A DNA stretch of 64,000 nucleotides. It comes from Bigelowiella natans CCMP2755. Its lineage: Eukaryota > Cercozoa > Chlorarachniophyceae. A program made the position numbers and the translations under genes. Location: assembly GCA_000320545.1 (NCBI GenBank), contig ADNK01000004.1:1-64000 (forward strand). The letters run 5' to 3'. The notes beneath the pieces were generated by a model. That model made no database searches, was not told the DNA's origin, and worked only from the letters and a program-made list of their open reading frames with translations. Below are positions 46,597 to 58,055 of the stretch, piece after piece (position 1 is the stretch's first letter; the number at the start of each line of letters is the position of its first letter).

Positions 46597-47557
46597 AGTT
46601 CCCCCTGCGGTAGTTAATTGGAATTTGGCATTGAAGTTAAATAGTTGCAAACCTTCGTGTTAGCTGAAGTGTCAAGATATGTGGAGTCCTTAGTACCGCA
46701 TGTATTTCAACGTTTCGAGAAATGATTGTATACAAGCATGTTGTCTCACGCGAAAAATTTACTTATATCCTTTCATTTGACACAGCGATCGTGCCTGCTA
46801 TGATCCATGCACGACTTGCATGTATCCTTTACATGTACACAAACATCATCATTCCTGGACTATTTGATGCTACTTATGAATGCAAATGCAGGCCTTATAT
46901 TGTACGTATGAGCATGCAGCATGATTCTAATTGAATGCATGGCTACTTATAAACGCTGTGACTACAATGCTGACATCATCAAGCGCTAGCTAGCTAGCCG
47001 CCAAGCTACGCTAGTAGTACGTGAGATACGGGGGCGATGTCGATTTACGCATGTGCATGCTGTGCGACACATCAAGCGACGCTGCATGCTACTAGCTATG
47101 TCTCGATATCAACAAATGTAAACACGTGGCGCGCTCATATATAGCAAGCTAGCAAGCTATATCTAGATATAGCTGCTAGTTTAGCTAGGCCTAGCCTAGG
47201 CCTGTCTAGATGCATGCGTATGTGCGTAGCTGCTACTCGCATTCAGCTCATCTAGTACTAGCTAGCTAGCTAGTTGTATGCACTAGCTAGTGTACGATAC
47301 ACCCACAAATCAAAATAGCCTATGTAGCATGCTTTAGATAAGCCGAATGTATGATGCGTACGCTACACATTGGCTGCACCGTCTAGTAGAGCCGTACGTA
47401 TATGCGTTGCATCCATTTCTAGATTTCTCGGCCCGTTTCTTTTTTATTACGCAACATGGTTCGAAACCTTAAGTTTCAAGGAAAATTGGTGGACAACCCT
47501 TCCCTAGTTCCCAGCAGAAATCAATGATTGACTCAAACCTACGGTCTTGGTCACTTT
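46597..47557. other. Palindrome-rich intergenic block (GCTAGC / TGCATG)
   Basis: Dense CTAGCTAGCTAG, GCATGC and TACGTA words, strongest at 46980-47300 (for example CTAGCTAGCTAGCTAG near 47265). No gene is seen. The 3' UTRs of both neighbours end here. Confidence 0.55.
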
Positions 47558-49427
47558 TTAACGACGTGACTTGCTGCGTGCCGAAGACTGAAGGAAAACG
47601 ATGTTTTAGACATAAACCTAGGGTTCATGAGAGAAACAGACCTTCGCCGCGGACTTTGCTCGAGGTGCTACTGGTTTGGATTGTTGGGAGCGAGCTTTGG
47701 ACGAGGCTCTCTTTGGTGGAGGTTTTACTTCCTCCTCTTCCTCCTCATCATCTTCTTCCTGGCAATCACAACAAAAGTGAACATGCGAATTGGGGACGTC
47801 AAAGGTAGCATGTTCTAAGTAGTTTATTTTGACAGCTTTCTTTTTTCCTGCCTAAACCTCTTCGTCATCGTCCTCGCCCTCAGCCTCCTGTGACAATATG
47901 TATCTTTGAGTTGATTCATGGTTAACTGATAGTTACGCAAACATGATCACCATTGAATATCCTGTGTCAACGGTGTTCATGCTCGTACCTCATCATCGCC
48001 CTCGTCGTCGTCATCATCGTCGTCATCGTCTTCATCTTCCTCTCCTCCACCTGCCTTTCCCTAAATGATATATGTTTTAAATGAAATTGAGGCTCAGATT
48101 ATGTAGTTTTTAATCAAAACTAATTGTCAGACTTTCGATTTTCCTTCTTCAGCTTCTTCATCGTCATCTTCGTCGTCGTCATCGTCTTCCTCATCTCCCT
48201 CATCAGCATCCTCGTCCTGAAAGAAGGAATTGCTTTGCTTTAAAGAACAGTGACAAAATCAGAAGCAGGTGAACAACCTCTTCATCATCTTCTTCGTCAT
48301 CATCCTCCTCTGATGCCTTCTTCTTCTTCTTGCTTGAACCAATATCCTTGGGTGCCTCCCGCTTGCTCCCCGCCTTTTTGCTGGTTGTTACCTGTAGAAA
48401 TTGGAAGAAACTGAGGCCTAGGCCACTCAATTGTTTTTTATTCTATTTTATCACCTCTTCCATATCTCCGTCTTCATCTTTAACATTTTTTATTTCTTCG
48501 ACGATGAGCTTGTGCAGCCTGACATGGATATCTGTGATGCGCTTCAGCCCTGAGTGTCCAAACAATAGTTTTCAGTTTCGACATGTACTCTCTCGTATAA
48601 CAAAATTAATACCTTTAAAAATATCCTGACGGGCAACTGCCATCTCTTTGGACAGCCTCACAAGGTTCTGGCATCACAAGAAACCACGCACTCACTTAAC
48701 TGCAACGAACGTACACTTTTTCCAACAGATGATTTATGACGGATACGACAATAGGAGCTTCTCCCCTTCTCCTTCACAGTAAAATTACGATGATAAAGGA
48801 TAATGTATTCAATACGGTCATAACCTTGAACGCTTGTGGAGTATTCTTCGGGATCTTGATTACTTTGGCGTTTTGCTCTTTCCGCAGAATCCCTGGATTC
48901 TGTGGCCCAGAGACACTCGCCGCCAAGAAGGTAAGAAGAGCAGCAGTAGTAATTGCGACAAGCAGTGAGGATTGCAACCTTGATCTGGTTTGGAACTGAT
49001 CACACTCTGCAACAGTGGCGTGCCGCAGCGGCTGGGTCGCGCAAACCCTGCCCGTCATTTTCAGAAATTGCTTAAGCCTCGTTGCAATTCCATATTCTTC
49101 AGAACAGAGGGGAATTACACAAGGCGTCAGGGCATCAGCACAGCATCATCAATATTTTCAAAGAGCGACTTTTTCTCTCGGAAATATCGGATCATCGCGG
49201 AATAGAAATTCGATAACTCACGCTCTGGGACGAACGGCAACGTGCCCCACCCACAGCGATGGACGTCCTTCCAGTAGAAACCGTTGTCCGAGTGCTTGTT
49301 GAATTTCAAAGTGCATCTTCTGGTCAAACTCACTGAGGCTCTGTCCTAGTGGAGCAAGTGCTCCTTTGGAGGCTGTCTTCGTCGTCGGTGGCAGCAGGAG
49401 GATTCCTTTATGTGGAGGACAGGGCTT
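47558..49427 (-). CDS. Acidic, highly charged protein, probably nuclear; 5' end unresolved
   Basis: Exons, all in phase: 49222..49427, 48979..49077, 48825..48915, 48613..48667, 48455..48549, 48278..48391, 48133..48216, 47989..48060, 47858..47887, 47642..47758 and 47558..47587 (331 codons with stop). The N-terminal half is a normal folded-looking region (QKMHFEIQQALGQRFLLEGR; NLVRLSKEMAVARQDIF; RITDIHVRLHKLIVEEIKNV). The C-terminal half alternates Lys clusters (GSSKKKKKASEE) with long Asp/Glu runs and ends in a basic tail (SSARSKSRR). The charge pattern resembles chromatin or nucleolar proteins. The family is not recognised. Upstream exons beyond 49427 are possible. The exon 1-2 junction is the least certain. 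Confidence 0.68.
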
Positions 49428-49621
49428 CTAGTTCACAATTTGGCCAGATGTCTGAGCTCATATCTGGTTAATCTGCAGTCGATAGTCTGTAGGCTTTTCT
49501 AAAGATAACACGATCTGTTGGCAGCGGCAACAAGTTGTGTGTCCGACAACCATTGTGAGCGGCCTTCTGATTGTTCTGGTCAGCCTCACGGTAATCATTA
49601 TTTGGTGTCCAATGGAAACTC

Positions 49622-49755
49622 TATGTGATAGCTAACAGAAGAAGATTTGGCAACAAAATCTTCAAATATAGCAGAGGAAAGTGTTCAATTACTGTGATGG
49701 CTAGCAGGAGAAGGTATTGGCAACAAACTTCTTCAAATATAACGGAGGGAAGTAC
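49622..49755. repeat. Diverged 64-bp tandem duplication
   Basis: Two units share TTGGCAACAAA, TCTTCAAATATA and GGAAGT-TCAAT blocks with scattered substitutions. It is non-coding. Confidence 0.75.
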
Positions 49756-50390
49756 TCAATCGTTGATGGTTGAGTACAAAAGCGCAGCCTGAAGGCTACC
49801 ACAAGAAACAACAAGGCATTTCTTGTATCTGCAGTACCATTCACCTAGAAATTTCAATTCAAAGAAATATGTATGTCTGTTGGCTCTGACTTAGTTTTGA
49901 CTATTTTGAATGTAGTCACAATTAGTCAGTGATCGTACAGCACTAGCTTGCTAAAGCAAATAAGCATGCATAAATGAAGTGCACACTTGACAAGGCTTTG
50001 ATCATGTGGAGTTAAATTGTGCCCATCATGACTGCTTGCATATTTTACGCTCTAGACAGAGCTGACAGAGCTCTACCGCTGCACATACGTAGCGCCTATG
50101 CTACACACGTACATATGTATCGTACGCGGCGTGAAGCAGGCCGGAGCACGAACATACTAGCGTAGCTGCATCGCAAAGTCATGGCAATGACTCGCAATGG
50201 ACACTAGCATCAGCTACTCATGTATAATACAGCTATAGCAGACACCTTGCACCTATCTAGCTATGTGCACTAGATAATAAAGAATGTGCCTTAAGCGATT
50301 ATGTGTTCTGCGGACACGATGTCGACATGTTTGCGACACGATGCAATGCGTAATTGCGCGCTTGTACTCTAGTACATGCAAAATCGATGT

Positions 50391-50395
<5 letters not shown>

Positions 50396-50437
<42 letters not shown>
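50396..50437. repeat. (GA)n microsatellite
   Basis: About 20 GA units in intergenic DNA. Confidence 0.95.
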
Positions 50438-50439
<2 letters not shown>

Positions 50440-50805
50440 GCATGTGATTCATAAAAGGACTGACTTCGGTGTCATTGCAAGGCTATGACGAGATCTTGTA
50501 AGTTTGCACTAGAAGGATTGAAGAATGATTAAATTGCTAAGTTGCCCTTAGAGAACATGGAAATTAGTCAATCAACGATGGTGCCATCGTTAACCTATCA
50601 TAAAGCATATCTTATAACGAGGGACAAAATCACAACGAACGCTGCTAGCTCGAAGTATCTGAAAGTGATTCCTGATTTTGTAACGGATGCAGTAGCTTGT
50701 AAACCATATCCACCATCTGTTGAGTTCGCAGATTGACTTCTATTTTGATATTTTTCCTACATAGAAATAAGGCCAGTAGGATAATTTTGGATTAGCCACT
50801 GATTG

Positions 50806-52214
50806 TTACATTAGACAAAACTCGTCCATTACCACTTGCATCTGAAGCTCATTTATCCTCTTATCTTTTTCGGCTATAATCTTGGAATTGCTACCACCGC
50901 CAATTTTTAACTCCGCCATAGTCTTTTTTAGTTCTTCATTCTCATTCGCGAGCTTCACCGTGTAAGTCATTAGCTGAAGGAAGAAGAAGAATTAAGTTTG
51001 GATACAGTTGTCAATTGAAAACAGTGAGTTTGAGGATAAGCTCCAAAAACAGCCACCTCCTCATATTCATCACGCTTGCGTTGCAATTCCCGTTGCATTT
51101 CCTTCAGTGTGTTCTGGTCGCTGCGAGAGTCATCCTACCATGACACAGAACCGTGACCAAAGTATATGAGCGAGGATCGTTCAGAATTGGAGAACAACTT
51201 TCTTCTAGAATAGTTGAATTTTTATCGATGCACACAAACATTAACAACCGCCAATCAATATTATAATACCCTGTCTATTTTTTGAGGCTCTTTGTACACC
51301 GGCCCCGTGGAACGTTCATAGTCGGTGGCGCGGTTTGTGCTATTGGTAAAGCTATCATCAACCGCCTTAACGTTAGGCTTTTCTGGGCTTGCATTAACGG
51401 CTAATCCTGGAACCTGCAGGCGACATTTGATTTTCTGCTGGTAATAGCTGTGTAGGACACGGAATAAGAGATGAAGATAAGGACACAATATGGCGGTTGG
51501 TAGAACAATTAGAATTAATTAAGGAAAGGAACATTCTTCTTCGTTAATGCTCATTTTCACTACGGACTAGGTTCCTGGAGGCTGCCTCTTCTGCTTCGTT
51601 TCCAAATCTTTCCACTAAAAAGAAAAGTAATTTGAGATACCACATGAAAGGAGTTGTATTGTTCTGGGATGTTTAATCCAATTGGTGAAGAGAACAACCA
51701 TGGTGGATATGTCCTTCGGCTCACTGGTCAGGACGGTGTGCATAACGAGAAATTTATCTGTGACATTCTTGTCAGGTAACTGTTCCATGGGTTCGATGAC
51801 AATTTTGACATCTCCATGGCTCCGGGGCTGCAGTATTCCGTGGTTGTTCCTGGATAATACCAAAGAACAATCATGCTCCGGTCGAATGTTCAATGAATAC
51901 TTCCAGCTGAGAATCACAGGTCATCATATAACGCACCCGACGGAGTAGCGCTCTGGATGCCTAGTTTTCACTTTGTATGTCACAGTTTTGTCGCTGACAT
52001 TAAAGATCTGGAAGATTCCCAAGCTCTTCTTATTCGGGGTAACTGGAAGAAAGACACATAATTATACAAAACGATTTTTTTTTTAAATATTGAAGAGAAA
52101 CATTTGGCTGCATTGCATGAAGTTCATGAGATCAAAAAAGTGATGGCAAACTTAGAAGCTTCAACTTGACGCACGTGTGAATCTCAGTGAGGACTCGACT
52201 CTAATGAGGTCCAT
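50806..52214 (-). CDS. VAP-like MSP-domain protein with C-terminal coiled coil
   Basis: Exons 52175..52214, 51937..52042, 51641..51849, 51568..51614, 51270..51413, 51057..51134 and 50806..50973 (792 nt, 263 aa, phases consistent). Residues 1-about 120 form a major-sperm-protein domain: MDLIRVESSLRFT, then FQIFNVSDKTVTYKVKTRHP and YSVGNNHGILQPRSHGDVKI, equivalent to the VAP strand order (LxNPTxxxVxFKVKTTxPxxYxVRPNxGxIxP). A linker with STNRATDYERSTGP follows, then a coiled coil (TLKEMQRELQRKRDEYEE; NENEELKKTMAELK). VAPs are ER tail-anchored proteins that bind FFAT motifs at membrane contact sites. This protein ends MQVVMDEFCLM with no TM, so it is either soluble or my last exon is not the true one. 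Confidence 0.78.
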
Positions 52215-52691
52215 GATAGAAGCTCTGCAAACCACCTGGAAAGGATTACATTGAATGCTTAGTCATTAATACACCACACAACATTTCAGGAATACTGATT
52301 TCCGTTTTTTTATCAATGATAAAGGAAATTTTTGGATAAAGGCTTAAAGTAATGATCGGAAAGGTTCAGCGAGCGAAGGAATCTCGAACGAAACCTCCTC
52401 GAAACCAATGTGATGTTCGCTATCCCATCTTACCCTCCGCACATATTCCCACGCATAGCAATATCCATTCAAAACTAGAATTGATAGTCAAGCGATCATC
52501 GATACTTTTCAAGGGGTCTCCATCAAGCAGCTCATAACCCCCCCTACCCCTTCCATCTTGCGATCATAGTACCAATCAGGATGCCGAAAGCAGTGTGGAG
52601 GTCAATATGCAAAATGGCCTGGATTTACGACAGTTTGCGCCAACAAGGAGCAGCTATCCAAGTTAAAGGCGACACGTATGTCGTAGCTTAC

Positions 52692-53157
52692 GAATGACGT
52701 AAACTTTAGACAAATCATTGTTGTCGTCGCCTGCAATGCGATTGCCAATATTTCTAGCGACAGCTTAGTTAAACAAGCACTCGCATGGAATACTAGGCAA
52801 AAGAATTAGGATATTTATCCGATACCTGCTTGATGCAGAAGATCGTACCAACATTTCCCTCTCCGTACCTCCACTGCAGCTGACTGACAGCTCTCAGTGC
52901 CAACGAGCTCTCTGTATAGCGAAGGTACTCTTGAGCAAGTCCAATTGGCTTGAAAGAACGTTACCCCAGACCCATATACATGCTGGCATGGACACCTGTT
53001 TTCTGAAGAACACGTGCACATCTTCTTCAAGCTCGTAGAATTCTTGTTCGCTACTGCTTTGACTGAATTGAGTGATTAGCGTCAGATCTGAGTACCTGAC
53101 GCACAACATATTCATTCGTAAATATCCTTTTTGATGCATTATATTCATCTTTACCAT
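52692..53157 (-). CDS. Unidentified gene, 5' exons only
   Basis: Candidate exons 52996..53157, 52849..52948 and 52692..52763 join in phase: MVKMNIMHQKGYLRMNMLCV, then ELEEDVHVFFRKQ, PIGLAQEYLRYTESSLALRA, WRYGEGNVAVARNIGNRIAG and NDLSKVYVI. The first intron would be 47 nt, unusually short. The 3' end could not be fixed (several candidate terminal exons near 52570-52680). No family recognised. The start Met lies only 26 bp from the divergent DUF445 gene. Confidence 0.42.
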
Positions 53158-53183
53158 CTAGTGCGTGGAGCTGACCGGGAATT

Positions 53184-54896
53184 ATGCTGGGAGACGCCAA
53201 GTTCGAAAAACTGGACGATGATCTCGAGCTGGTGACGGGGAGTCACGTCGAGTTAAAGGAAGGGATTGATCAGAAAAGTCGTGATAGTCGCGAGATACTG
53301 ATTGGTATGAGGGAAAACGAGGCAAAAGAGTCTGCCATACAGTCTGGCCTTATGATTGAAGAACCGACCTTCACAGAAGTATGGTGTGAGAAAGGTTTCA
53401 TCTCAAACGTCATTACTTTTGCCATTCTCATTATTGGCTTGCTAATGAGAATTGGCAGCTCTGGTACTTAAAAACATACGATTATAATGTATGGTCATGC
53501 TAGGATGATGTATATTGACGTTCAGAAAACAACACTTTTGCACGATATGTGCTGACGTTCGGGCTATTTGGCTTCTCGGTATACAAATAACTGGATTTGT
53601 CAACTTTATGAGCCAATTTCAGTTTACTGATCGGATTAGGGAGGAGTAACAAACTGGCTCGCTGTCAAGATGCTTTTCGATAAAATACCGTTTCTCTACG
53701 GATCCGGAGTCATTCCCAGAAGGTACGGACAAAAATGTTTCTTCTCTGGTGCGACTGCTGATTACCCTGTCATTCAGGTTCAAAGAGATTCGTGAGGCGG
53801 TCAAAAAGACTATTATGGTTATATTTGATGTTTACAAATGTAGCAGAATTGCAAGGTTGCTCACAATCTTTGCTGATATGTATTTCCCTCCTTTGGCAAA
53901 TAAACAGACTGCTTTCTTCAATCCTGAGTTCTTGAAGAAGTACTTAGCGAATCAAATTGAGGAATTCGAGCTCGAAGGTTAAATAAGAGTATTCATGATG
54001 AATTAATACACTACTGTTGATAATGAAAGTTGCTGTCTGCTAAACTCTTCAAGGATTGATCAAGAAAACGATGGAGTCCGAATCGGTGAGCGGCATTAAT
54101 TCGGAGAAAGTTCTTACTTGTTTCTAAATAATTCTTTCCGTGGATATTGGTAGATGGGTAAGCTTATTGACGAGCAATTGAACAATGCGTTCAACTCTGA
54201 CGAAGGTACTGTCTGAAATCGAGGAGGTCAACAAGAGATCCATAGAATGATAATTGTGCGCATACTTCTGTTAGTAAAAATGCTGCTGAGTATGGCCGGA
54301 ATCAATCCAATGATGATTCAGGCAGTGGTAAGTAATATGTTTTTCAAAAGGTAAATAATAGTAAAATTAAGGGGAAATATCTTGATCCTTAGGTGCCTTT
54401 GTTGAAACCTTTCATCACCAACATGGCTGGTTCCGTAGCTCCAAAGGTACTTAGTTTTGCCGGCCGAGCGAGATAGTGATAAACTGCGACTAATACCCTC
54501 AGCTTAAGGAAATGGCTGTAGAGAAGACTTCAGACAAAAATATAGAGATAATCCGGGGCGAAATCGACAAGGTTGAATCTTTGCTGAATGAAGAATGCAT
54601 TCACAATCGAATGATGTCTTTGAAAGATCAACGGATGCTTGTTAAGAGAAATTCTTTCGTAAATATCAACACATAGATGATGACAGCAAAGTTAAAGCTT
54701 TTAACTCCTGAGATGGTAAAAAAGCTTCTTGAGGAGGTAGGCGTGCTTGTTGTTGTGTTACTTGTGTGTTTAAATTCTTGATGAATAACCTTTTTCATAC
54801 CAGGTCATGAGAAAGCATCTTTCATGGTTAGTTATATGGGGAAATGTCTTTGGAGCTTTAATCGGCGTATTCTGTGCTGTACTTAATATACCTTAG
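53184..54896 (+). CDS. DUF445/UPF0754-family membrane protein, 11 exons
   Basis: Exons 53184..53463, 53526..53578, 53640..53722, 53778..53977, 54054..54085, 54154..54205, 54275..54327, 54393..54446, 54503..54571, 54677..54735 and 54804..54896. Family marks: GGVTNWLAVKMLFDKIPFLY, GVIPRRFKEIREAVKK, EIIRGEID, LTPEMV and the C-terminal HLSWLVIWGNVFGALIG. The N-terminus adds a soluble segment and a TM (VITFAILIIGLLM) before the usual first helix. DUF445 proteins are membrane proteins of unknown function, best known from bacteria. Here the gene is fully intron-bearing. One problem: in exon 10 the run of five A at about 54718-54722 puts LTPEMV and KKLLEE in different frames. A sixth A would restore both. 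An alternative acceptor (about 54811) also keeps frame but loses conserved residues. Confidence 0.78.
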
Positions 54897-56157
54897 TAAT
54901 GCTCTGACAGTACCATGGCCATTCGTTTGAATTGATAAACACATAGCGATTATTCCACTCTAGATGATCTCGTGTCTAGCTGCTGTACGCGTAGGCTACA
55001 CACACTAATGTAGCTGAGGTATGTAGGGCCGTAATGCGTACACAGCGCAGCACGGCTCCTCACCTAGTCATGATGGGGTGCAAGTTCACGATGTTAAGAT
55101 GCGGTGCTGCGTGCTAGGTGCATGAACGCCATCGTTGTGCTGGACACAGCCGTAGTCGATGTTTATTGTGCTTGTTTCTTTCAAGCACATTTGTGCAGCT
55201 GTGGTGCATTGCATGCAAATCAGTAGTCGTGCTGAAAGGCGTGCCTGTCATGTCTAGTATCGTATGTCTGATCATTGGAACATGTGTTGACGCCTTTAAG
55301 AGGTTCCATATGCACAACATATATGCATCTATGCATCTGATTGCGCAATCAAATGAGCGCGATCATGAATCGCAACGACGACACGAACCGGCTGACAAAG
55401 GCTGAAAAGGACTCCAGAACTGCTGCGCGCAGTGCGCGGCAACATCGGTCGCATGAGGACGCTTTCAAATGCATGAAGCACGTGGTGGCAGAAACGAATA
55501 GATGCAACATTAGCGCTGTAGCCGCTGCATTGCACAGCTACATCAGGATGACCATTGAAAAAAATTAATTCTTCATTACATCCGTCTCATATATGCATCT
55601 GACTGACATGTGTTGTTAATTTTCACTACATGTGTGGAATTTAGCAACACATATGCCTAGATGCACTCATGGTGGCATTAGGCTTGTGCGGTAATAATGG
55701 ACGCTGGAATCAACTACACACAACTCATATCTAGATATAGCAGATTCCTCGTGTCTGTTGCAAAGTGGTTGCGAAAGGTGTGTGCTCAGTGCAAGCATGA
55801 GATTTGAGCAATATCATGCGCTGGTTTTCATTATTGTCGCTGGGCTATATCGGATGATAATCTGGAGAGTTTTGTGCGGTTTTCTTTTCCAATAGACCCT
55901 CCTTCTTCTTAGCGAGTGAAGTCATTTGTACTCTCTCTTGTGATCTCCGATTGACCTCTAAAGACGCCCCACGCCTTCTACATGTTTTTGGCCATTGCGG
56001 AGCGTAGGAAGGATGAACCAAGAGAATAGCGTAGCAAAACGACGACGCTATGAGTACTACATGGCAGACGATGTACCTAGGTGTAAGATGTTGTAAGATG
56101 GGTCAATGCAACTTCTTTCGAAACATGAAACTTGTTTTTGTAGACAGTAATAGTTCA
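54897..56157. other. Intergenic DNA with a dispersed coding repeat
   Basis: Palindrome-rich DNA. The 55341..55568 open frame is one copy of a repeat also found near 60470-60683. No other gene is supported. Confidence 0.5.
55341..55568 (+). repeat. Dispersed repeat, copy 1, with open reading frame
   Basis: Encodes an open frame with MNRNDDTNRLTKAEKDSRT, DAFKCMKHVVAE and ending AVAAALHSYIRMTIEKN. Copy 2 at 60470..60683 encodes NDDTNKDLTKKSTQHKH, NMKHILA and VAAALHGYSRMTIEKM, with at least one 1-bp deletion. The shared peptide pattern suggests a protein-coding mobile or gene-family remnant. Function unknown. Confidence 0.6.
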
Positions 56158-57455
56158 TTAGGAATCTTTGTTGATAAACCATTGCGTCTCGTGTAGCAGC
56201 GTCGTGTCGCAAGATTCGGAGGGTCCACTTCCTCTCCGATTTCGACCGAAGACCAGTGCTGCGCCCGCCAATATCGCAACAAATCTGCATGTAAGATAAA
56301 AGGGAAACAGTTAGCGAACAACACGTGGCCGATCAGTGAACTATGTGTGTGTATGTGTGTGTGTGTGTGCGCGCGCGCGCGCTTTTATCAAATGTTTGTT
56401 CATTCAAAGAATTCTAAGCTCGATGTAGTCATCACTGCATCATCATCAAATTTAAGCGTGGGCATTCTTACAGACTTTGCGAACGCGGCAACAATCAACG
56501 CTGGCGCAAACCATGCCCGTAGAAATTTCCAACGCTGAAATGAGTAAATCATGGCTATTTATCTCGGATTATATAATTTTAACCGTATGAATTAGTCGGT
56601 CGAAGAAAACTCTCACCTTTGGCTTGAATATCAATCCTACGGCACCAACTGTCTGTACAATCTGCAGCACCCCGAAGGAAATCATTAAGACCTGCAGATT
56701 CCTTTCGCAATGAACCTCGACTGTGGGAGAAGGAAAGAGTAACGATAGATGGCGTGAGAACAATGTTTAATAATCCAGAGTTTCGAATTTGTATTCCAGA
56801 CCACCCAATAGCAACAATAATGCGCGACACGGTTCAAAGGCGATATGGTAACATTCGGCGCAAGCACAATAACTAAATTGTTGGAAATATCTATCGATTC
56901 AGGTGTGTTCCTTCGATCGTGGAATGGACTGAGTCTCCTACTTTTAGTGAGGCCAGCAAGTATCCCATAGACACCGACTAGCAGTTCAACAACGGCCAGT
57001 GTGATTACGGTACATATCGGGCAGGCTCGAAGGCATCTGGATACAAGAACACGGCAACACACAATGTACTTCATCCAACAAGTTGTCGTTGTACAAATTA
57101 TCCTCTACTGTAACAGTAGTAGTGGTAATGAAAGAATACATCTCTGCGGCGAAAATACGATATATTTCTCTCACCGGGTCGGCGAGGGACAGCTCTCTCC
57201 TAGGGAGCTGAGACACGAGCTACAAAGTAGCAGGGCAAAATTAACAGTCATCCGTTCAGTACAGTAGTAACAATGACATCACTCATGCATAATAGACACC
57301 ATGTGGTTGGGGAACCTGAGCTCGTATTCCAATGCATCTTTTCTTTGTAGAGGCATGACGCCTTCAAGGGACCTCGCACCGTAACTTCGATGGAGTGCTC
57401 CACTATTCACCAGACACGCAAACAAATGTATAAGCGCGAAACCATCACCCTTGAA
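56158..57455 (-). CDS. Predicted four-TM membrane protein, 5' end unresolved
   Basis: Likely exons, high to low: 57299..57455 (LIHLFACLVNSGALHRSYG ... ELRFPNHM), about 57192..57236 (LVSQLPRRELSLADP), about 57095..57140 (MYSFITTTTVTVEDNL), about 56950..57040 (CPICTVITLAVVELLVGVYG, TM1), about 56826..56930 (NNLVIVLAPNVTISPL, TM2), 56617..56720 (ERNLQVLMISFGVLQIVQTV, TM3), 56476..56534 and 56158..56284 (APALIVAAFAK / FVAILAGAALVFG, TM4), then a hydrophilic tail. The layout recalls tetraspanins or similar four-pass proteins, but no CCG motif is seen. The junction into the TM3 exon is not phase-resolved. It may be fused upstream with the gene at 57645..58055. Confidence 0.5.
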
Positions 57456-57644
57456 AATTTTTAGAAAGATTCTGCAGGCGAGAATAGTGTAAATAGGGAG
57501 TTATGGGATACAGAATAGAGGGAAAATTCACCGCCCAACACACTGTTACTCGCATTCATTCTAGTAATGTGGAGACCATGCACCATACTTCGCCAGCAAG
57601 TATGACGATTTCCACGTCCGAGTCAACAAAATTTATTTAGAAAA

Positions 57645-58055
57645 TCAGTGCATAGAAAAATGGCTATTGTTGGAATCTGACTCAGAATGAGCGAGGAATG
57701 GCACTTCGGGCCCTGGCTCAAAATCTCCCGTCTCCACCATCTAGACACACTCGAACCTGCGGTATCATACACGAAATTCTTCTGTTAGAATATCAAAGAG
57801 TTTATGCCACAAAATTAGAGAGGGTTCGTTGGATGGGTTGTGGTGAGGAGTCAACGCATACGTCGGCAGGCAGGGCAATGCGGCCATCGTTGGTGGAGCC
57901 GGTCTCATTGGTTCTGATCTCGGTTCCCGTTTCGAAAAGGAATGAAGAAGAAATTTCACAGAAGTTCTTCCTCGAATTCGCCCATCGTTCTTTCTTTTAT
58001 TCACCAGAATAATAACAACAATAAAAAAACAAGGCAAGCCATTTATGATTGATGG
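57645..58055 (-). CDS. Single-pass membrane protein, 3' exons only
   Basis: Exons 57960..58055, 57862..57918 and 57645..57740, all phase 0. The first carries a TM (LPCFFIVVIILV) with a basic stop-transfer sequence NKRKNDGRIRGR. The next two give a polar tail (ETGSTNDGRIALPAD; MVETGDFEPGPEVPFLAHSE; ending NSHFSMH). AATAAA follows 11 nt after the stop. The 5' part was not found. An alternative donor after FEPGPE could splice into the gene at 57455, making one longer protein. Confidence 0.45.

Larger units (their letters stand above)
49428..50805. other. Intergenic region with tandem duplication and microsatellite
   Basis: Contains a diverged tandem duplication at 49622..49755, palindrome-rich DNA to about 50390, and (GA)n at 50396-50437. 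A plus-strand frame at 49515..49627 reads as a TM segment (IVSGLLIVLVSLTVIIIW) after a plausible acceptor, but no upstream exons join it. A 64-aa frame at 50542 is not supported. Confidence 0.45.

Noticed and set aside
49515-49627. Plus-strand exon candidate with a TM segment (IVSGLLIVLVSLTVIIIW)
   Set aside because: No upstream exon in phase could be found; kept only as a note in the intergenic entry.
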